Below, in pieces: positions 35,469-44,087 of a stretch of DNA of 64,000 nt. The translations under genes were made by a program, and so were the position numbers. Source of the stretch: JACRLV01 sp045863555 (GTDB taxonomy: Bacteria > Planctomycetota > Phycisphaerae > UBA1845 > Fen-1342); NCBI GenBank assembly GCA_045863555.1, contig BTUU01000001.1, positions 372,001 through 436,000 of the forward strand, in the 5' to 3' direction. Below the pieces are notes generated by a model, which saw only the letters and a program-made list of their open reading frames with translations, was not told where the DNA came from and did not search any database. Positions within the stretch are counted from its first letter, which is position 1, and each line of letters opens with the position of its first letter.

Positions 35469-36560
35469 CTACTTCGGTACCTTGCTGATCAATTCGACGA
35501 CCGCTTTCTCAAGGTCGTCGCCGCGCAGATCCTTGTGGCGGATGACGCCTTCGTGATCGAGGACGTAGATCGTCGGCCAGCCGGTGACGTTCCACTTCGC
35601 CGCGATCGAGTCCTTCGCACCGGGCGTGCCGTTGTAGATGTTCGGCCAGGTGATCTTTTCCTTCGCCATGATGTCTTTCAGAGCCGACCGGTTCTGGTCG
35701 CTGTTGATCCCCAGGAGCACGAACGGCCTGTCTTTGAGCCGCTCGACCATCTCACGCTCGTGGGGCAGCATTGCACGGCAGGGGCCTCACCAGAACCCCC
35801 AGAAATCGATGACCACGACCTTGCCCTTGAAATCGGAGAGCTTGATCGTCTTGTTGTCGACATCCTCGCCGGAGAAATCCGGGGCCTTCATGCCGACCTG
35901 GAGGTTCTCGATTTCGAAGACGTAGCCTTCGGCGCGTTTGGCTGCGTTGGTGTCGGCGAAGTCCTTCGCCATCGACCTAAAGAGCGCGATGGCTCGGTCG
36001 CGGCCGGCGGACTCACCCGGCTTACCGCCGCGATCTGACGAGTAGAGCGTGAAGGCGAGGTTGAACGTCGCCGCGGCCTTCGCGTCCTTGTCGGGGTTCT
36101 CCTTGATCACCTTCTCGTACAATGCATTCAGCGGCTCCGCGCCGATGCGCCAGTACGTGTACATGAGCTGCGGGAGCTGCGCGGCGATTTCCTTGTCGGC
36201 CGCGTGCGATTTCGTCAGCGTCGCGAGCGCCTCGGTCGCGGTTTCGTCCTTCCCGCCGGGAGCGGCTTCGGCGTTGTTGACGAGCCAGACGAGCGGGGCG
36301 ATCGCGTCGGGCTTGCCGGCGAGCTTGTCCGCCAGCGCCTTGAACTTCGCCCGAAACTCCTTCTCCGGCCGCGGCGGGAGCTTGCTTTGGTCGACAGGCT
36401 TGTCCTCGCCGGCCTCCTTCTGCAACTCCGAGTATTTCTGATACCACGTCTGCTGCGCTTCGCGGAATTCCTTCTGAAGCGACTCGAAATCATCGCCCGC
36501 CCACGTGAGCGGGGCGGCGGCGAGGAGCAAGACCCCTGCCGCCAGTCGTAAGAACCTCAT
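35469..36560 (-). CDS. Exported TlpA/thioredoxin-fold protein, probable selenoprotein (in-frame TGA)
   Basis: Read through the TGA at 35787-35789, this is one 363-residue protein. It has a signal peptide (MRFLRLAAGVLLLAAAPLTWA), a helical region of about 190 residues, and a TlpA-like thioredoxin domain with the active-site segment VVVIDFWGFW-U-GPCRAMLPHE. The TGA (codon 258) falls exactly where the family has the first Cys of WCGPC. The fold continues normally to the cis-Pro loop (GWPTIYVLD) and C-terminal helix. Selenocysteine insertion is the simplest reading; a Cys-to-stop mutation is the alternative. The likely role is periplasmic thiol redox. Gene callers would split it at 35787. Confidence 0.75.
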
Positions 36561-36645
36561 GCGTTTGATCCTCCATCATGGCTGGAAATGGCCGCGGGGG
36601 GATTATTCCACGACCGGACGCCAAACTCAATGCGAAAAGCGGAAT

Positions 36646-36795
36646 CTCACGCAGAGGCGCAGAGACACCACATAGGTCGGTTGCCCTCGTACCGATCCGC
36701 CGATCGAGCAGGAATTCGAGGGCACCGTACGGTGGAGACTCAGGCAAGGGCTGCGGATTCCTCCACACCTCTGCGCCACCGCGCCTCTGCGTGAG
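36646..36795. repeat. Inverted-repeat element with CTCACGCAGAGGCGC arms
   Basis: A 15-bp perfect inverted repeat, CTCACGCAGAGGCGC at 36646-36660 and its complement at 36781-36795, encloses about 120 bp. The arms continue as partial CGCAGAG copies. The element fills most of the gap between the selenoprotein-like gene and the permease. It has no coding capacity and resembles a REP-like or miniature element. Confidence 0.55.
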
Positions 36796-36796
36796 C

Positions 36797-37771
36797 CTAT
36801 TCTGCATTCACGCGGATCCGAGGGTCGAGAACCCCGTAGAGCAGGTCGACGATCAGGTTGAACGCCGACAGAAATGTCGCGTAAATCAGCACGATCGCCA
36901 GGATCAGGCTCTGATCGCGGTTATTGATCGCCTCGACGACGTGCGTGCCGACGCCGGGGATCGTGAAGATCTTCTCGACGACGAAAGAGCCGGTGAAGAT
37001 TGCGGCTGCGGCCGGGCCGAGGTAGCTGAGGACCGGCAGGAGTGCGTTTCGCAGGGCGTGTTCGAAGAGAATGCGGCGCTCCGACAGGCCCTTGGCGCGG
37101 GCGGTGCGAATGTAGTCCTCGGAGTACGCCTCGATCAGCGACGAACGGGTAAGGCGGGCAATGTACGCGGCGTAGGGGAGTGCGAGCGTGAGCGCGGGGA
37201 GGATCGCCTGAGCGGCGCTGCCCCAGCCGCCGACCGGCGCGACGCGGAGCCAGAGACCGAAGAGGATGAGCAGCACCGCCCCGACGACGAATGACGGCAG
37301 CGAGACGCCGACGAGCGCGAGGCCGACGGAGGCGTGGTCGATCCACCGGCCCCGGTTCACGGCCGCGACGACACCCGCGCCGATGCCGATGAGCACGGCG
37401 AACGCCAGGGCGAGGAGGCCGAGCTGGAAGGAGACGGGCAGCGTGCCGCGCAGAATGTCGACGACGGTCCAGTCTTCGTACCGGTGCGTGGGCAGGTCGC
37501 CGTCCCAGAGGAGGCGCCGGGGCCAGAGCCAGAAGTAGCGCTCGAGGGCGGGGACGTCGACGACCTGTGATGCGCCGGTTGAGGGGTCGGCGATGCGGCG
37601 TTTGTAGTCAAAGGCGATTTCCTTCGCTTCGAGTACGTCGGGCGCGAGCTCCTTGCCCTCGCTCTCAAGCCCGCTGCCGGGCGCGGCCATGATGAGCAGC
37701 ACCGCGCCGCCATAGACGGCGAGCAGGACGAGCGGAAAGGTCAGCAGGCGTCGAAGGATGAAGCGGAACAT
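36797..37771 (-). CDS. ABC transporter permease (DppB/OppB-like)
   Basis: 324 residues with the N-terminal helix of peptide-type permeases (FILRRLLTFPLVLLAVYGGA), an extended periplasmic loop (residues 30-100), five further helices and the EAA-type loop (YIRTARAKGLSERRILFEHALRNALLP). It would form one half of an oligopeptide/nickel-type importer channel. No second permease, ATPase or binding protein is adjacent, so its partners are elsewhere. It follows the tryptophan dioxygenase gene by 3 bp on the same strand. Its last three sense codons lie in an AATGCAGAA repeat. Confidence 0.87.
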   Translation of the reverse strand: MFRFILRRLLTFPLVLLAVYGGAVLLIMAAPGSGLESEGKELAPDVLEAKEIAFDYKRRIADPSTGASQVVDVPALERYFWLWPRRLLWDGDLPTHRYEDWTVVDILRGTLPVSFQLGLLALAFAVLIGIGAGVVAAVNRGRWIDHASVGLALVGVSLPSFVVGAVLLILFGLWLRVAPVGGWGSAAQAILPALTLALPYAAYIARLTRSSLIEAYSEDYIRTARAKGLSERRILFEHALRNALLPVLSYLGPAAAAIFTGSFVVEKIFTIPGVGTHVVEAINNRDQSLILAIVLIYATFLSAFNLIVDLLYGVLDPRIRVNAE

Positions 37772-37774
37772 CCG

Positions 37775-38557
37775 TTACAGCTCGTGCCGGATCGCCCAGA
37801 GGTCGGGGAAGATCGGGAGAAACAGCGAGCGCTTCAGGAACTCGACGCCGAGCGAGCCGCCCGTTCCCTTTTTTGCGCCGATCGTTCGTTCGACGAGCTT
37901 CACGTGGCGATAGCGCCACTCCTGCTGGCCCTCGTCGTAGTCGGTCATCAGTTCAAAGAGGATGCCGACGCTCGGCTCGGACTTGTAGAGGCGGAGGAGG
38001 GCCGCCTGGATCTCGGCGCAGGGCTGGGTCGGTTGCGTGGGGTCCTTCTGCCGCACTTCGCCGGGGATTTTCACGCCCCGGGTCTCGAGGAAGTCGTAAA
38101 AGTGGTCCATGACCGAGCGTTCGCGGAGGCGGCGCTCCAGCAGCGTGCGCGCGGCCGTGCCCTCGGGAACGTACTTGAGCATTTCGGGGCGTTTGTAGCC
38201 GAGGACGAACTCCAGCTCGCGGAACTGGACCGACTGAAAGCCGGACGCGGTCTCGAGGCGGTCGCGGAAGCTGGTGAACGACATCGGCGTCATCGTCTCG
38301 AGGATGTCGATCTGGCCGACCAGCGTCTTCATGATCGTGCGCGAGCGCTTGAACGTGTGAATCGCGCCGTAGAGATCGCCCGCGGAGAAATCGCGCTTGA
38401 CCTTGTCGAACTCCTGCATCAGCAGCTTGAACCAGAGCTCGTAGACCTGGTGAATGACGATGAAGAGCATCTCGTCATGCTCGGGCGGCGTCGAGCGCGG
38501 CTCCTGGAGCTTCAGCAGATCGTCGATCTTCAGATAATCGGCGTAGGTCAGTGCCAT
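37775..38557 (-). CDS. kynA: Tryptophan 2,3-dioxygenase
   Basis: 260 residues from the ATG at 38557. Family motifs are clear: FIVIHQVYELWFKLLMQEFD, containing the active-site His, and YRHVKLVERTIGAKKGTGGS, containing the axial haem His and the lid loop. It oxidises L-tryptophan to N-formylkynurenine using haem and O2. It lies 31 bp downstream of kynurenine 3-monooxygenase, consistent with a pathway toward quinolinate and NAD or tryptophan breakdown. Formamidase and kynureninase genes are not in the window. Confidence 0.93.
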   Translation of the reverse strand: MALTYADYLKIDDLLKLQEPRSTPPEHDEMLFIVIHQVYELWFKLLMQEFDKVKRDFSAGDLYGAIHTFKRSRTIMKTLVGQIDILETMTPMSFTSFRDRLETASGFQSVQFRELEFVLGYKRPEMLKYVPEGTAARTLLERRLRERSVMDHFYDFLETRGVKIPGEVRQKDPTQPTQPCAEIQAALLRLYKSEPSVGILFELMTDYDEGQQEWRYRHVKLVERTIGAKKGTGGSLGVEFLKRSLFLPIFPDLWAIRHEL

Positions 38558-38588
38558 CGGCGGCTCCCCGTGTTGATCGGCATGCGGC

Positions 38589-40043
38589 TCATGGCAGCAG
38601 TGCACCGTTCTCGCGCGCATCCGTGCGGTCGCGGTCGTGCAGCGTCCGGTACGCGGCCGTTGCGAGGATCGTAATCAATGCTCCCTCGGCCAGCGCTCCG
38701 ACGACGGTGACGCCGCACACCAGGTGAAAAAAGACGGCGAGCAGGACCGCAACGAGAAAGCCGGCGATGCTGCCGACGAGCACGTCCTGCGTCTTCGCCC
38801 GGCGGCGGGCCTCGGCGTAGGGCGTGCGGGTGAATGAAACCATCGTGTAGAGCGGCGTGTAAAGCCTCGGCAGCCACGTGTGCAGCGTGCGTTCGAGTTT
38901 CTTGCGGGCGTGGAAGAGGCGCGACGCGGTCTTGTCGCGCATCTCGAGAAAATTGACGATCGCCAGGTCGGCCAGCGCGTCGCTGTTGGCCTTACGGCGC
39001 TGTTCATACTCCTCGAAAGCCGCCGCGGTGCTGCGCGTGTGCCGCGTGAGGCATTCGAAGAGCGCCGCGCAGTCCTCAAAGGACGCGTTCATGCCCTGTC
39101 CGTAGAAAGGCACGACCGCGTGCGCCGCATCGCCGGCGAGCGCCACCCTGCCCGCGTGCGACCACGGTCCGCAGCGGACGGTCATCATGGAGCCGACGGG
39201 GTTCCGCTCGAAGTCCTCGAGCAGCGTCGGCATGGCCGGCAGGGCGTCAGCGAAGTTCTGCTCGAAGAATCGGCGCACGTCCTCGCGCGTCCCGAGCGCG
39301 CCGAAGCTGTCCGGCCCCTCGAATCGCAGGAACATCGTGCAGGTGAACGAGCCGTCCGGGTTCGGCAGCGCGATCATCATGAAGCTGCGCCGCGGCCAGA
39401 TGTGCAGTGCGTTCGGTTCCATCGCGAATCCGCCGCCCGGCTTCGGCGGGATCGTGAGTTCCTTGTAGCCGTGGCTGAGGTAGCGCTGGCTGTAGTTGAA
39501 CCGGTCGAGCCGCTGCATCGATCGCCGCACCGCCGAAAACGCGCCGTCGATGCCGAGGACGACCTGGGCCGGGGCTCGGCGCGTTTCGCCTGTCACGGCA
39601 TGGGCAAGCTCCACCGCGGGCGCATCGAGATCAACGTCGGTGCACTTCCAGTCGAACTGCACGCGCACATTCGCGCACTCCCGCGCCGCGTCGATGAGCG
39701 CCGCGTTCAACCCGCCGCGCGAAATCGAGTTGATGCACCGCCGCGGGTCCTTGTCATAGGGCTGAAAGTGCGTGTGCCCGTCGACCGAGTGGATCATGCG
39801 GCCGCGCATGGGAATGGCGAGCTTCATGATGCGGTCGGCGAGGCCGACCTGCTCCAGTGCGTGGATCCCCCGCACCGAGATGGCCAGGTTGATCGACCGC
39901 CCGCCGATGATCGTCCCGCTCGCGGGATCGGGCCGGCGCTCGAAAAGCTCGACGCTCCTGCCGGCCTTGCCGAGGTAAACGGCCATGAGCGCGCCCGCCA
40001 GGCCGCCGCCGACGATCGAATATTGCGGAAGATCGGGAGTCAT
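38589..40043 (-). CDS. kmo: Kynurenine 3-monooxygenase with C-terminal membrane anchor
   Basis: 484 residues. The FAD-binding motif VGGGLAG is at 11-17, with the second FAD motif GDAAHAVVPFYGQGMN near 305, and the length and sequence match KMO. It hydroxylates kynurenine to 3-hydroxykynurenine with NADPH and O2. After the catalytic part come two hydrophobic helices (about residues 423-465), like the membrane anchor of eukaryotic KMO. A TACAAT hexamer ends 7 bases before the ATG, suggesting a leaderless mRNA. Divergent from dus. Confidence 0.92.
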   Translation of the reverse strand: MTPDLPQYSIVGGGLAGALMAVYLGKAGRSVELFERRPDPASGTIIGGRSINLAISVRGIHALEQVGLADRIMKLAIPMRGRMIHSVDGHTHFQPYDKDPRRCINSISRGGLNAALIDAARECANVRVQFDWKCTDVDLDAPAVELAHAVTGETRRAPAQVVLGIDGAFSAVRRSMQRLDRFNYSQRYLSHGYKELTIPPKPGGGFAMEPNALHIWPRRSFMMIALPNPDGSFTCTMFLRFEGPDSFGALGTREDVRRFFEQNFADALPAMPTLLEDFERNPVGSMMTVRCGPWSHAGRVALAGDAAHAVVPFYGQGMNASFEDCAALFECLTRHTRSTAAAFEEYEQRRKANSDALADLAIVNFLEMRDKTASRLFHARKKLERTLHTWLPRLYTPLYTMVSFTRTPYAEARRRAKTQDVLVGSIAGFLVAVLLAVFFHLVCGVTVVGALAEGALITILATAAYRTLHDRDRTDARENGALLP

Positions 40044-40050
40044 CGACGGG

Positions 40051-40056
40051 ATTGTA
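40051..40056 (-). promoter_or_regulatory. -10 element (TACAAT) of kmo
   Basis: TACAAT on the minus strand, 7 bases before the kmo ATG at 40043, with no ribosome-binding site between. It pairs back to back with the dus promoter in a 109-bp intergenic space. Confidence 0.5.
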
Positions 40057-40140
40057 ATCGCGGCATCCCGGTTCGGGTTCGCACGGCGCCGCGCGCGGCC
40101 CGGCCGGCAGCGCCGTTACCGGAAAACGCGCCGACGCCGT

Positions 40141-40146
40141 TACAAT
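40141..40146 (+). promoter_or_regulatory. -10 element (TACAAT) of dus
   Basis: TACAAT ends 6 bases before the ATG at 40153, again implying a transcript with no leader. A TTACCG at 40116-40121 is a weak -35 candidate. Confidence 0.5.
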
Positions 40147-40152
40147 CTCTCG

Positions 40153-41208
40153 ATGCTCCGGATCGGGCCGTTCACATTCGAATACCCCGTCGTCCAGGCC
40201 GCGCTCTCCGGCTACAGCGACGGCCCCATGCGCGTCATCGCCCGCGAATTTGGCGCGCCCTACGCCGTCCACGAACTCGTCCTCGACAAGCTCGTCCTCC
40301 AGAACGGCAAATTCCAGCGAAAGCTGCTCGATATCGCCGAAACCGACCACCCCGTCGGCGGCCAGCTCATGGGCTCCGAGCCCGGCCAGTTCGCCGACGC
40401 CGCCGCGCTCATGGCCGAAAATGGCTTCGACGTCGTCGACATCAATTTCGGCTGCCCCGTGAAGAAGGTCCTCGGACGCTGCCGCGGCGGATACCTGCTC
40501 AGCACGCCGCCGATGGCCATCGAGATCATCCGCGCCGTCCGCGCCGCCGTCCCGCCGCACGTCCCCGTGACGCTGAAGATGCGCCGCGGCATGGACGACC
40601 GCCCTGAGAGCGAGCGGAATTTCTTCCGCATCTTCGACGCCGCGTGGGAGGCGGGCCTGGCCGCGATCACCGTGCATGGCCGGACGGTTGAGCAGAAGTA
40701 CGTGGGCCCGAGCCGCTGGGAATTCCTCGCCCGCGTGAAGCGCATCGCCGGCGAGCGCACGATCCTCGGCAGCGGCGACCTCTTCACGCCCGAGGACATC
40801 GTCCGCATGTTCGAGCAGACCGGCGTCGACGGCGTCACCGTCGCCCGCGGCTGCATCGGCAATCCGTGGATCTTCGCGGAAACCCGGGCCCTCATGGCCG
40901 GCCGCCCGCTCCCTGAGCCGCCGGCCGTCGCCGAGCAGGGCCGCGTCATCCGCCGCCACTTCGACCTCTCGCTCGCCCACCACGGCGAAAAGCTCGCCCC
41001 GCGGCTCATGCGCAAGTTCGGCATCAAGTACAGCGAGCTTCACCCGCTCGGCCAGCAGGTCCGCGACGCCTTCATCCGCGCCCGCAACTGCGACGGCTGG
41101 CTGGCGGTGCTGGACGAATGGTACGACCCGACGCGCGACTGGCCGCCCGGCGTCCGCAAGACGGGCCCGGGCCACCTCGTCGCGGCGGGGGCGTGCGAGT
41201 GCGAGTGA
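40153..41208 (+). CDS. dus: tRNA-dihydrouridine synthase
   Basis: 351 residues. It is a TIM-barrel FMN enzyme with the catalytic Cys in DINFGCPVKKV, substrate-binding VTLKMRRG, HGRT, and the FMN phosphate site (ILGSGDLF ... VARGCIGNPW). It reduces uridines in the D loop of tRNAs. The frame is open well upstream, but the TACAAT element and homologous length fix the start at 40153. Which Dus subtype it is cannot be settled by eye. It stands alone on the plus strand. Confidence 0.92.
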   Translation: MLRIGPFTFEYPVVQAALSGYSDGPMRVIAREFGAPYAVHELVLDKLVLQNGKFQRKLLDIAETDHPVGGQLMGSEPGQFADAAALMAENGFDVVDINFGCPVKKVLGRCRGGYLLSTPPMAIEIIRAVRAAVPPHVPVTLKMRRGMDDRPESERNFFRIFDAAWEAGLAAITVHGRTVEQKYVGPSRWEFLARVKRIAGERTILGSGDLFTPEDIVRMFEQTGVDGVTVARGCIGNPWIFAETRALMAGRPLPEPPAVAEQGRVIRRHFDLSLAHHGEKLAPRLMRKFGIKYSELHPLGQQVRDAFIRARNCDGWLAVLDEWYDPTRDWPPGVRKTGPGHLVAAGACECE

Positions 41209-41380
41209 GGCCGGCAGATGGCCCTGCCCGGCGTGGTTCGCCGCACGACTGCCGCAGAGACTTCCGCTGAAGGATTATGCAAGCGTCTCGGCCAATCGTC
41301 CTACGCTCGCTTTCGACCTCGCGCCGAAAGCGGACCGTTCAGCCTGCATCGGGATGAAGGATCTCCGGTCGCGATTGAAG

Positions 41381-41764
41381 TCATCGTGACTCGTTGTCGA
41401 AGGGATTGATCAGGCGGAGCCCGTCGATGTGCTGAAAGTCGGCGGTGTTGCGCGTCACCAGGGGATGGCCATGCACCAGCGCCGTGGCGGCAATGACGGC
41501 ATCGGCCAGGGTCGTTCGTCTCTGCTGCCGCACGACGATCGCCCGCTCAATGACCGGTTGGTCCAGTTGCAGCTCGATCATGGACGCAATCATCTCACGC
41601 AGTCGCTGCTGTTGGTCCGGAGACAGATTGGCGAATCCGGGAAAGCCGAGTACCTCGATTCGCGAGACGCTGGCGATCGTGGCGTCGTCACGTTCAACGA
41701 ACTGCGCGCAGCGCGTGTCATGCGGGTCGGCGGCGTAGATGAGAATATTGCTGTCGCAGAGCAT
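41381..41764 (-). CDS. vapC: PIN-domain toxin (VapC family)
   Basis: 127 residues with the four acidic PIN residues D4 (MLCDSN), E37 (SRIEVLG), D88 (LADAVIAATAL) and D109. It is predicted to be a Mg-dependent endoribonuclease that cuts specific RNAs when freed from its antitoxin. It starts 10 bp after the stop of the small upstream gene, the usual vapB-vapC order. No frame damage is seen. Confidence 0.85.
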   Translation of the reverse strand: MLCDSNILIYAADPHDTRCAQFVERDDATIASVSRIEVLGFPGFANLSPDQQQRLREMIASMIELQLDQPVIERAIVVRQQRRTTLADAVIAATALVHGHPLVTRNTADFQHIDGLRLINPFDNESR

Positions 41765-41774
41765 CGCGCCTCGA

Positions 41775-42011
41775 TTAGCGTCGATCCAGCGGCCGATCCT
41801 CGCGCAGCTCTCGTTGCCAGGTCACTGGATCGGGAATTACCTCGCGTAATCCGCCCAGTGCCCGCAGCCTCTGAAGGGCGGCCTTCCGATGTGCCACCAT
41901 CTCGGGCGAGGCGCCCGGCGCGTCCGCCAATTCATCGAGCTTGGCGCGCACCTCGGCACGTTCCTGCGCGGTGAGACCCGGCAACGCGGAAATGATCTCA
42001 GCTTTACCCAT
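41775..42011 (-). CDS. vapB: Probable antitoxin of the VapC toxin
   Basis: 78 residues, charged and mostly helical (MGKAEIISALPGLTAQERAEV ...), with no recognisable N-terminal DNA-binding motif. It is called antitoxin from its size and its position 10 bp before vapC. A TATACT hexamer lies 8 bases before the ATG inside a short palindrome (ATACACTTGAAGTAT), which could be both promoter and self-regulatory operator. The 280 bp upstream to 42289 contain no gene. Confidence 0.7.
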   Translation of the reverse strand: MGKAEIISALPGLTAQERAEVRAKLDELADAPGASPEMVAHRKAALQRLRALGGLREVIPDPVTWQRELREDRPLDRR

Positions 42012-42019
42012 ACACTTGA

Positions 42020-42025
42020 AGTATA
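42020..42025 (-). promoter_or_regulatory. -10 element (TATACT) within a palindrome before vapB
   Basis: TATACT on the minus strand, 8 bases before the ATG at 42011. It overlaps the palindrome ATACACTTGAAGTAT (42010-42024), a plausible toxin-antitoxin operator. Confidence 0.45.
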
Positions 42026-42289
42026 GCAGGCCATTCGACAGCCGGTAGTTGATCCCGCGCCGTTTCGACCCGGAGAATCGTCCAAGCAAACGCGCGGATC
42101 ACATGTGCTCCGGGGCGATCCGGCCCCCGAAGCCCACGGAAGCGAGCGCCGGGAGGACCGGTAAGTCAGTCGCCCGACGTGCTTCCGGCACACCGCGAAC
42201 TCTTCTCGCCTCCGCCGATAACGCATCCCGCGGTGCCGTACGCATGCCCGCCGCGCAGCCGCCGCCCGCATGCGCTGGCCGTACGCAGG

Positions 42290-43984
42290 CTACGGACACT
42301 CCCGCCCGAACTCCGTCAGCAGCGCCGCAAGGTCCTCGAGTCCGACGCACCCGTCCCCCGTGAGATCGCCACCGGCCGCGAAACCGGGATCGCCCTCGCA
42401 CAGGCCGTAGGTGGCCAGCAGCCCGGCCAGGTCGGCGAGATCGACCTCCTCGCTCGCGTCGAGATCACCGAGACACTGGCATTCATCCGGGATCCCGTCG
42501 CCGTTTACGTCGTTCGACGTTCCGCTCGAAACATCCGCGCCGTCGCCTACGCCGTTCCCGTTGCAGTCGTAGTCGCCGATCCGCCGGAACCAGACGTCCT
42601 GCTCGCCGTTATACGTCGCCGCGTACGCGAGGTTGGCGCCCACATCGTCCGACCACATGTCGTAGTAATCGCCGATCTTCTGCTGCTGCGGGAAACCGAC
42701 CAGGTGATTCCATGACTGCGCCAGTTGCTCATTCGCCGACCACGTCACGCCGCCGTCGTTCGAGAACGAATAGTAGAGCTCCGACGTCACCGGCTGGCTC
42801 GGGTTCGCCGCGTGGCGCGTGTCGTTCCAGACCACGTCGATCCGCCCGCTGGGCGCGATCGACATCGTCCCGAACCACTGATACGCATTCGTCCCGGCCG
42901 GATCATCGTTGATCCGGACCGGCGTCGAAAACGTCAGGCCGCCATCCGTGCTCCGGGCGAAACGCACGTCGAGCGGATCGCTGCCCGGCGGATCGACGCT
43001 GCACAGCACGTACACCCAGCCGCGCCGCGGCCCGTTCGAGCGATCCACCACGACGCTGGCTTGGCCGAGCAGGCCCGAGGGATTTACGTACTGCGTTCCC
43101 AGGACCATCACTCCCAGCGGGACCTGCGTTGAACGATCGAACGTGATCGCGCCGCCGCTCGCCGCGTCGCTCGAACGCGTCACGATCTGCGTGGACCGCG
43201 TCGGCGCATCGCCGCCGACGAGGTACACCTCGCCATCCGGGCCGACATCCAGCGTGCCGAAGACGTGCCCCTGCGGCAGGCTGATCGGCGTGCTGAAGCT
43301 AGCGGCATCGTCGACCGAACGGGTAAAGACGTTGTTGCCGCAGCAGCCGTAGTACTGGCTCCAGCAGCCGTAGATGTTCCCATCCGACGCTCCGCCCGTC
43401 GTATCGATCGCGAACCACTGCTTGTCGCCGCCGAAGCCCGGCAGCGGCGGCCCCCACGTCCGCCCGCCGTCGAGCGAGCGGAAGAACTCGCACGACGTCA
43501 GCGTGCTCAGGCTGTAGTAATAGAACACGCCGCTCGAGGTCGAGCGCAGCACCGGGTCGCTGCGGAAGAGTCCCGGCGTGAGCGATCCGGGAAACGTCCA
43601 CGTCCGCCCGGCGTCGCGGCTCCACGCGTAGCCCGCCTGCCGGAAGTTGGACGCGACCGTGTCAAACTGCCGCCACCCGATCGCCATCCGGTTCGGCCGC
43701 GTCGGATCGACGCAGATCGACGGTTCGTTGGCCGCATCGCCGAGGATGTTCAGCCCGGCGGCGTTCACATTGACCTGAAAACCGGGGTCGAGGTTCCCGC
43801 GCGGCGACGCCGGCGGCCCGACCTCCCGCGCCGGAACGCCGGGCGGATCGTTGGGCGACTCCGGCGAATAGCCGGGCGGCTGCTGGGCATAGCCCGTCAT
43901 CGCCGCAAAGCCGGCGGCAATCGCCACAGTGCAGCGAATCTCGCGGATGAAGAGTGAAAGCGCGGAGAAGAATCGCGTGTGCAT
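42290..43984 (-). CDS. Secreted BNR/sialidase-like propeller protein with dockerin-like tail
   Basis: 564 residues with a signal peptide. Several Asp-box turns (SRDAGRTW, SLDGGRTW, STDGGLTF, SNDGGVTW) mark a six-bladed sialidase-type beta-propeller over residues 60-470. The catalytic Arg triad of true sialidases cannot be confirmed. From about 485 come Ca-binding-like repeats (DCNGNGVGD, DVNGDGIPDECQC), then the dockerin-like pair LGDLDASEEVDLADLA / GDLTGDGCVGLEDLA ending RECP. It is a close paralogue of the 59129-60955 protein. Confidence 0.85.
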   Translation of the reverse strand: MHTRFFSALSLFIREIRCTVAIAAGFAAMTGYAQQPPGYSPESPNDPPGVPAREVGPPASPRGNLDPGFQVNVNAAGLNILGDAANEPSICVDPTRPNRMAIGWRQFDTVASNFRQAGYAWSRDAGRTWTFPGSLTPGLFRSDPVLRSTSSGVFYYYSLSTLTSCEFFRSLDGGRTWGPPLPGFGGDKQWFAIDTTGGASDGNIYGCWSQYYGCCGNNVFTRSVDDAASFSTPISLPQGHVFGTLDVGPDGEVYLVGGDAPTRSTQIVTRSSDAASGGAITFDRSTQVPLGVMVLGTQYVNPSGLLGQASVVVDRSNGPRRGWVYVLCSVDPPGSDPLDVRFARSTDGGLTFSTPVRINDDPAGTNAYQWFGTMSIAPSGRIDVVWNDTRHAANPSQPVTSELYYSFSNDGGVTWSANEQLAQSWNHLVGFPQQQKIGDYYDMWSDDVGANLAYAATYNGEQDVWFRRIGDYDCNGNGVGDGADVSSGTSNDVNGDGIPDECQCLGDLDASEEVDLADLAGLLATYGLCEGDPGFAAGGDLTGDGCVGLEDLAALLTEFGRECP

Positions 43985-44087
43985 GTTGTTCCTCCGGATC
44001 GCTCCATCATAACCCGGAGGAATGCAGTCTCAGCGAGAATTTCCACGTGCGAATCATATACTTGTGGTGCGGGTTCGACGCGGGGGA

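Noticed and set aside
35469..35771. Separate 100-residue gene after the TGA
   Set aside because: It starts mid-domain at an internal Met of the thioredoxin fold and lacks the first strand and active site. It is better read as the second part of one selenoprotein.
39985..40152. N-terminal extension of dus
   Set aside because: The extra 56 codons overlap the kmo start and both promoters and encode a low-complexity Arg-rich stretch. The ATG at 40153 gives the family length.
42235..42289. Terminator hairpin after the BNR gene
   Set aside because: GTACGCATGC and an interrupted inverse copy can pair, but the stem has a large bulge and no U-tract.
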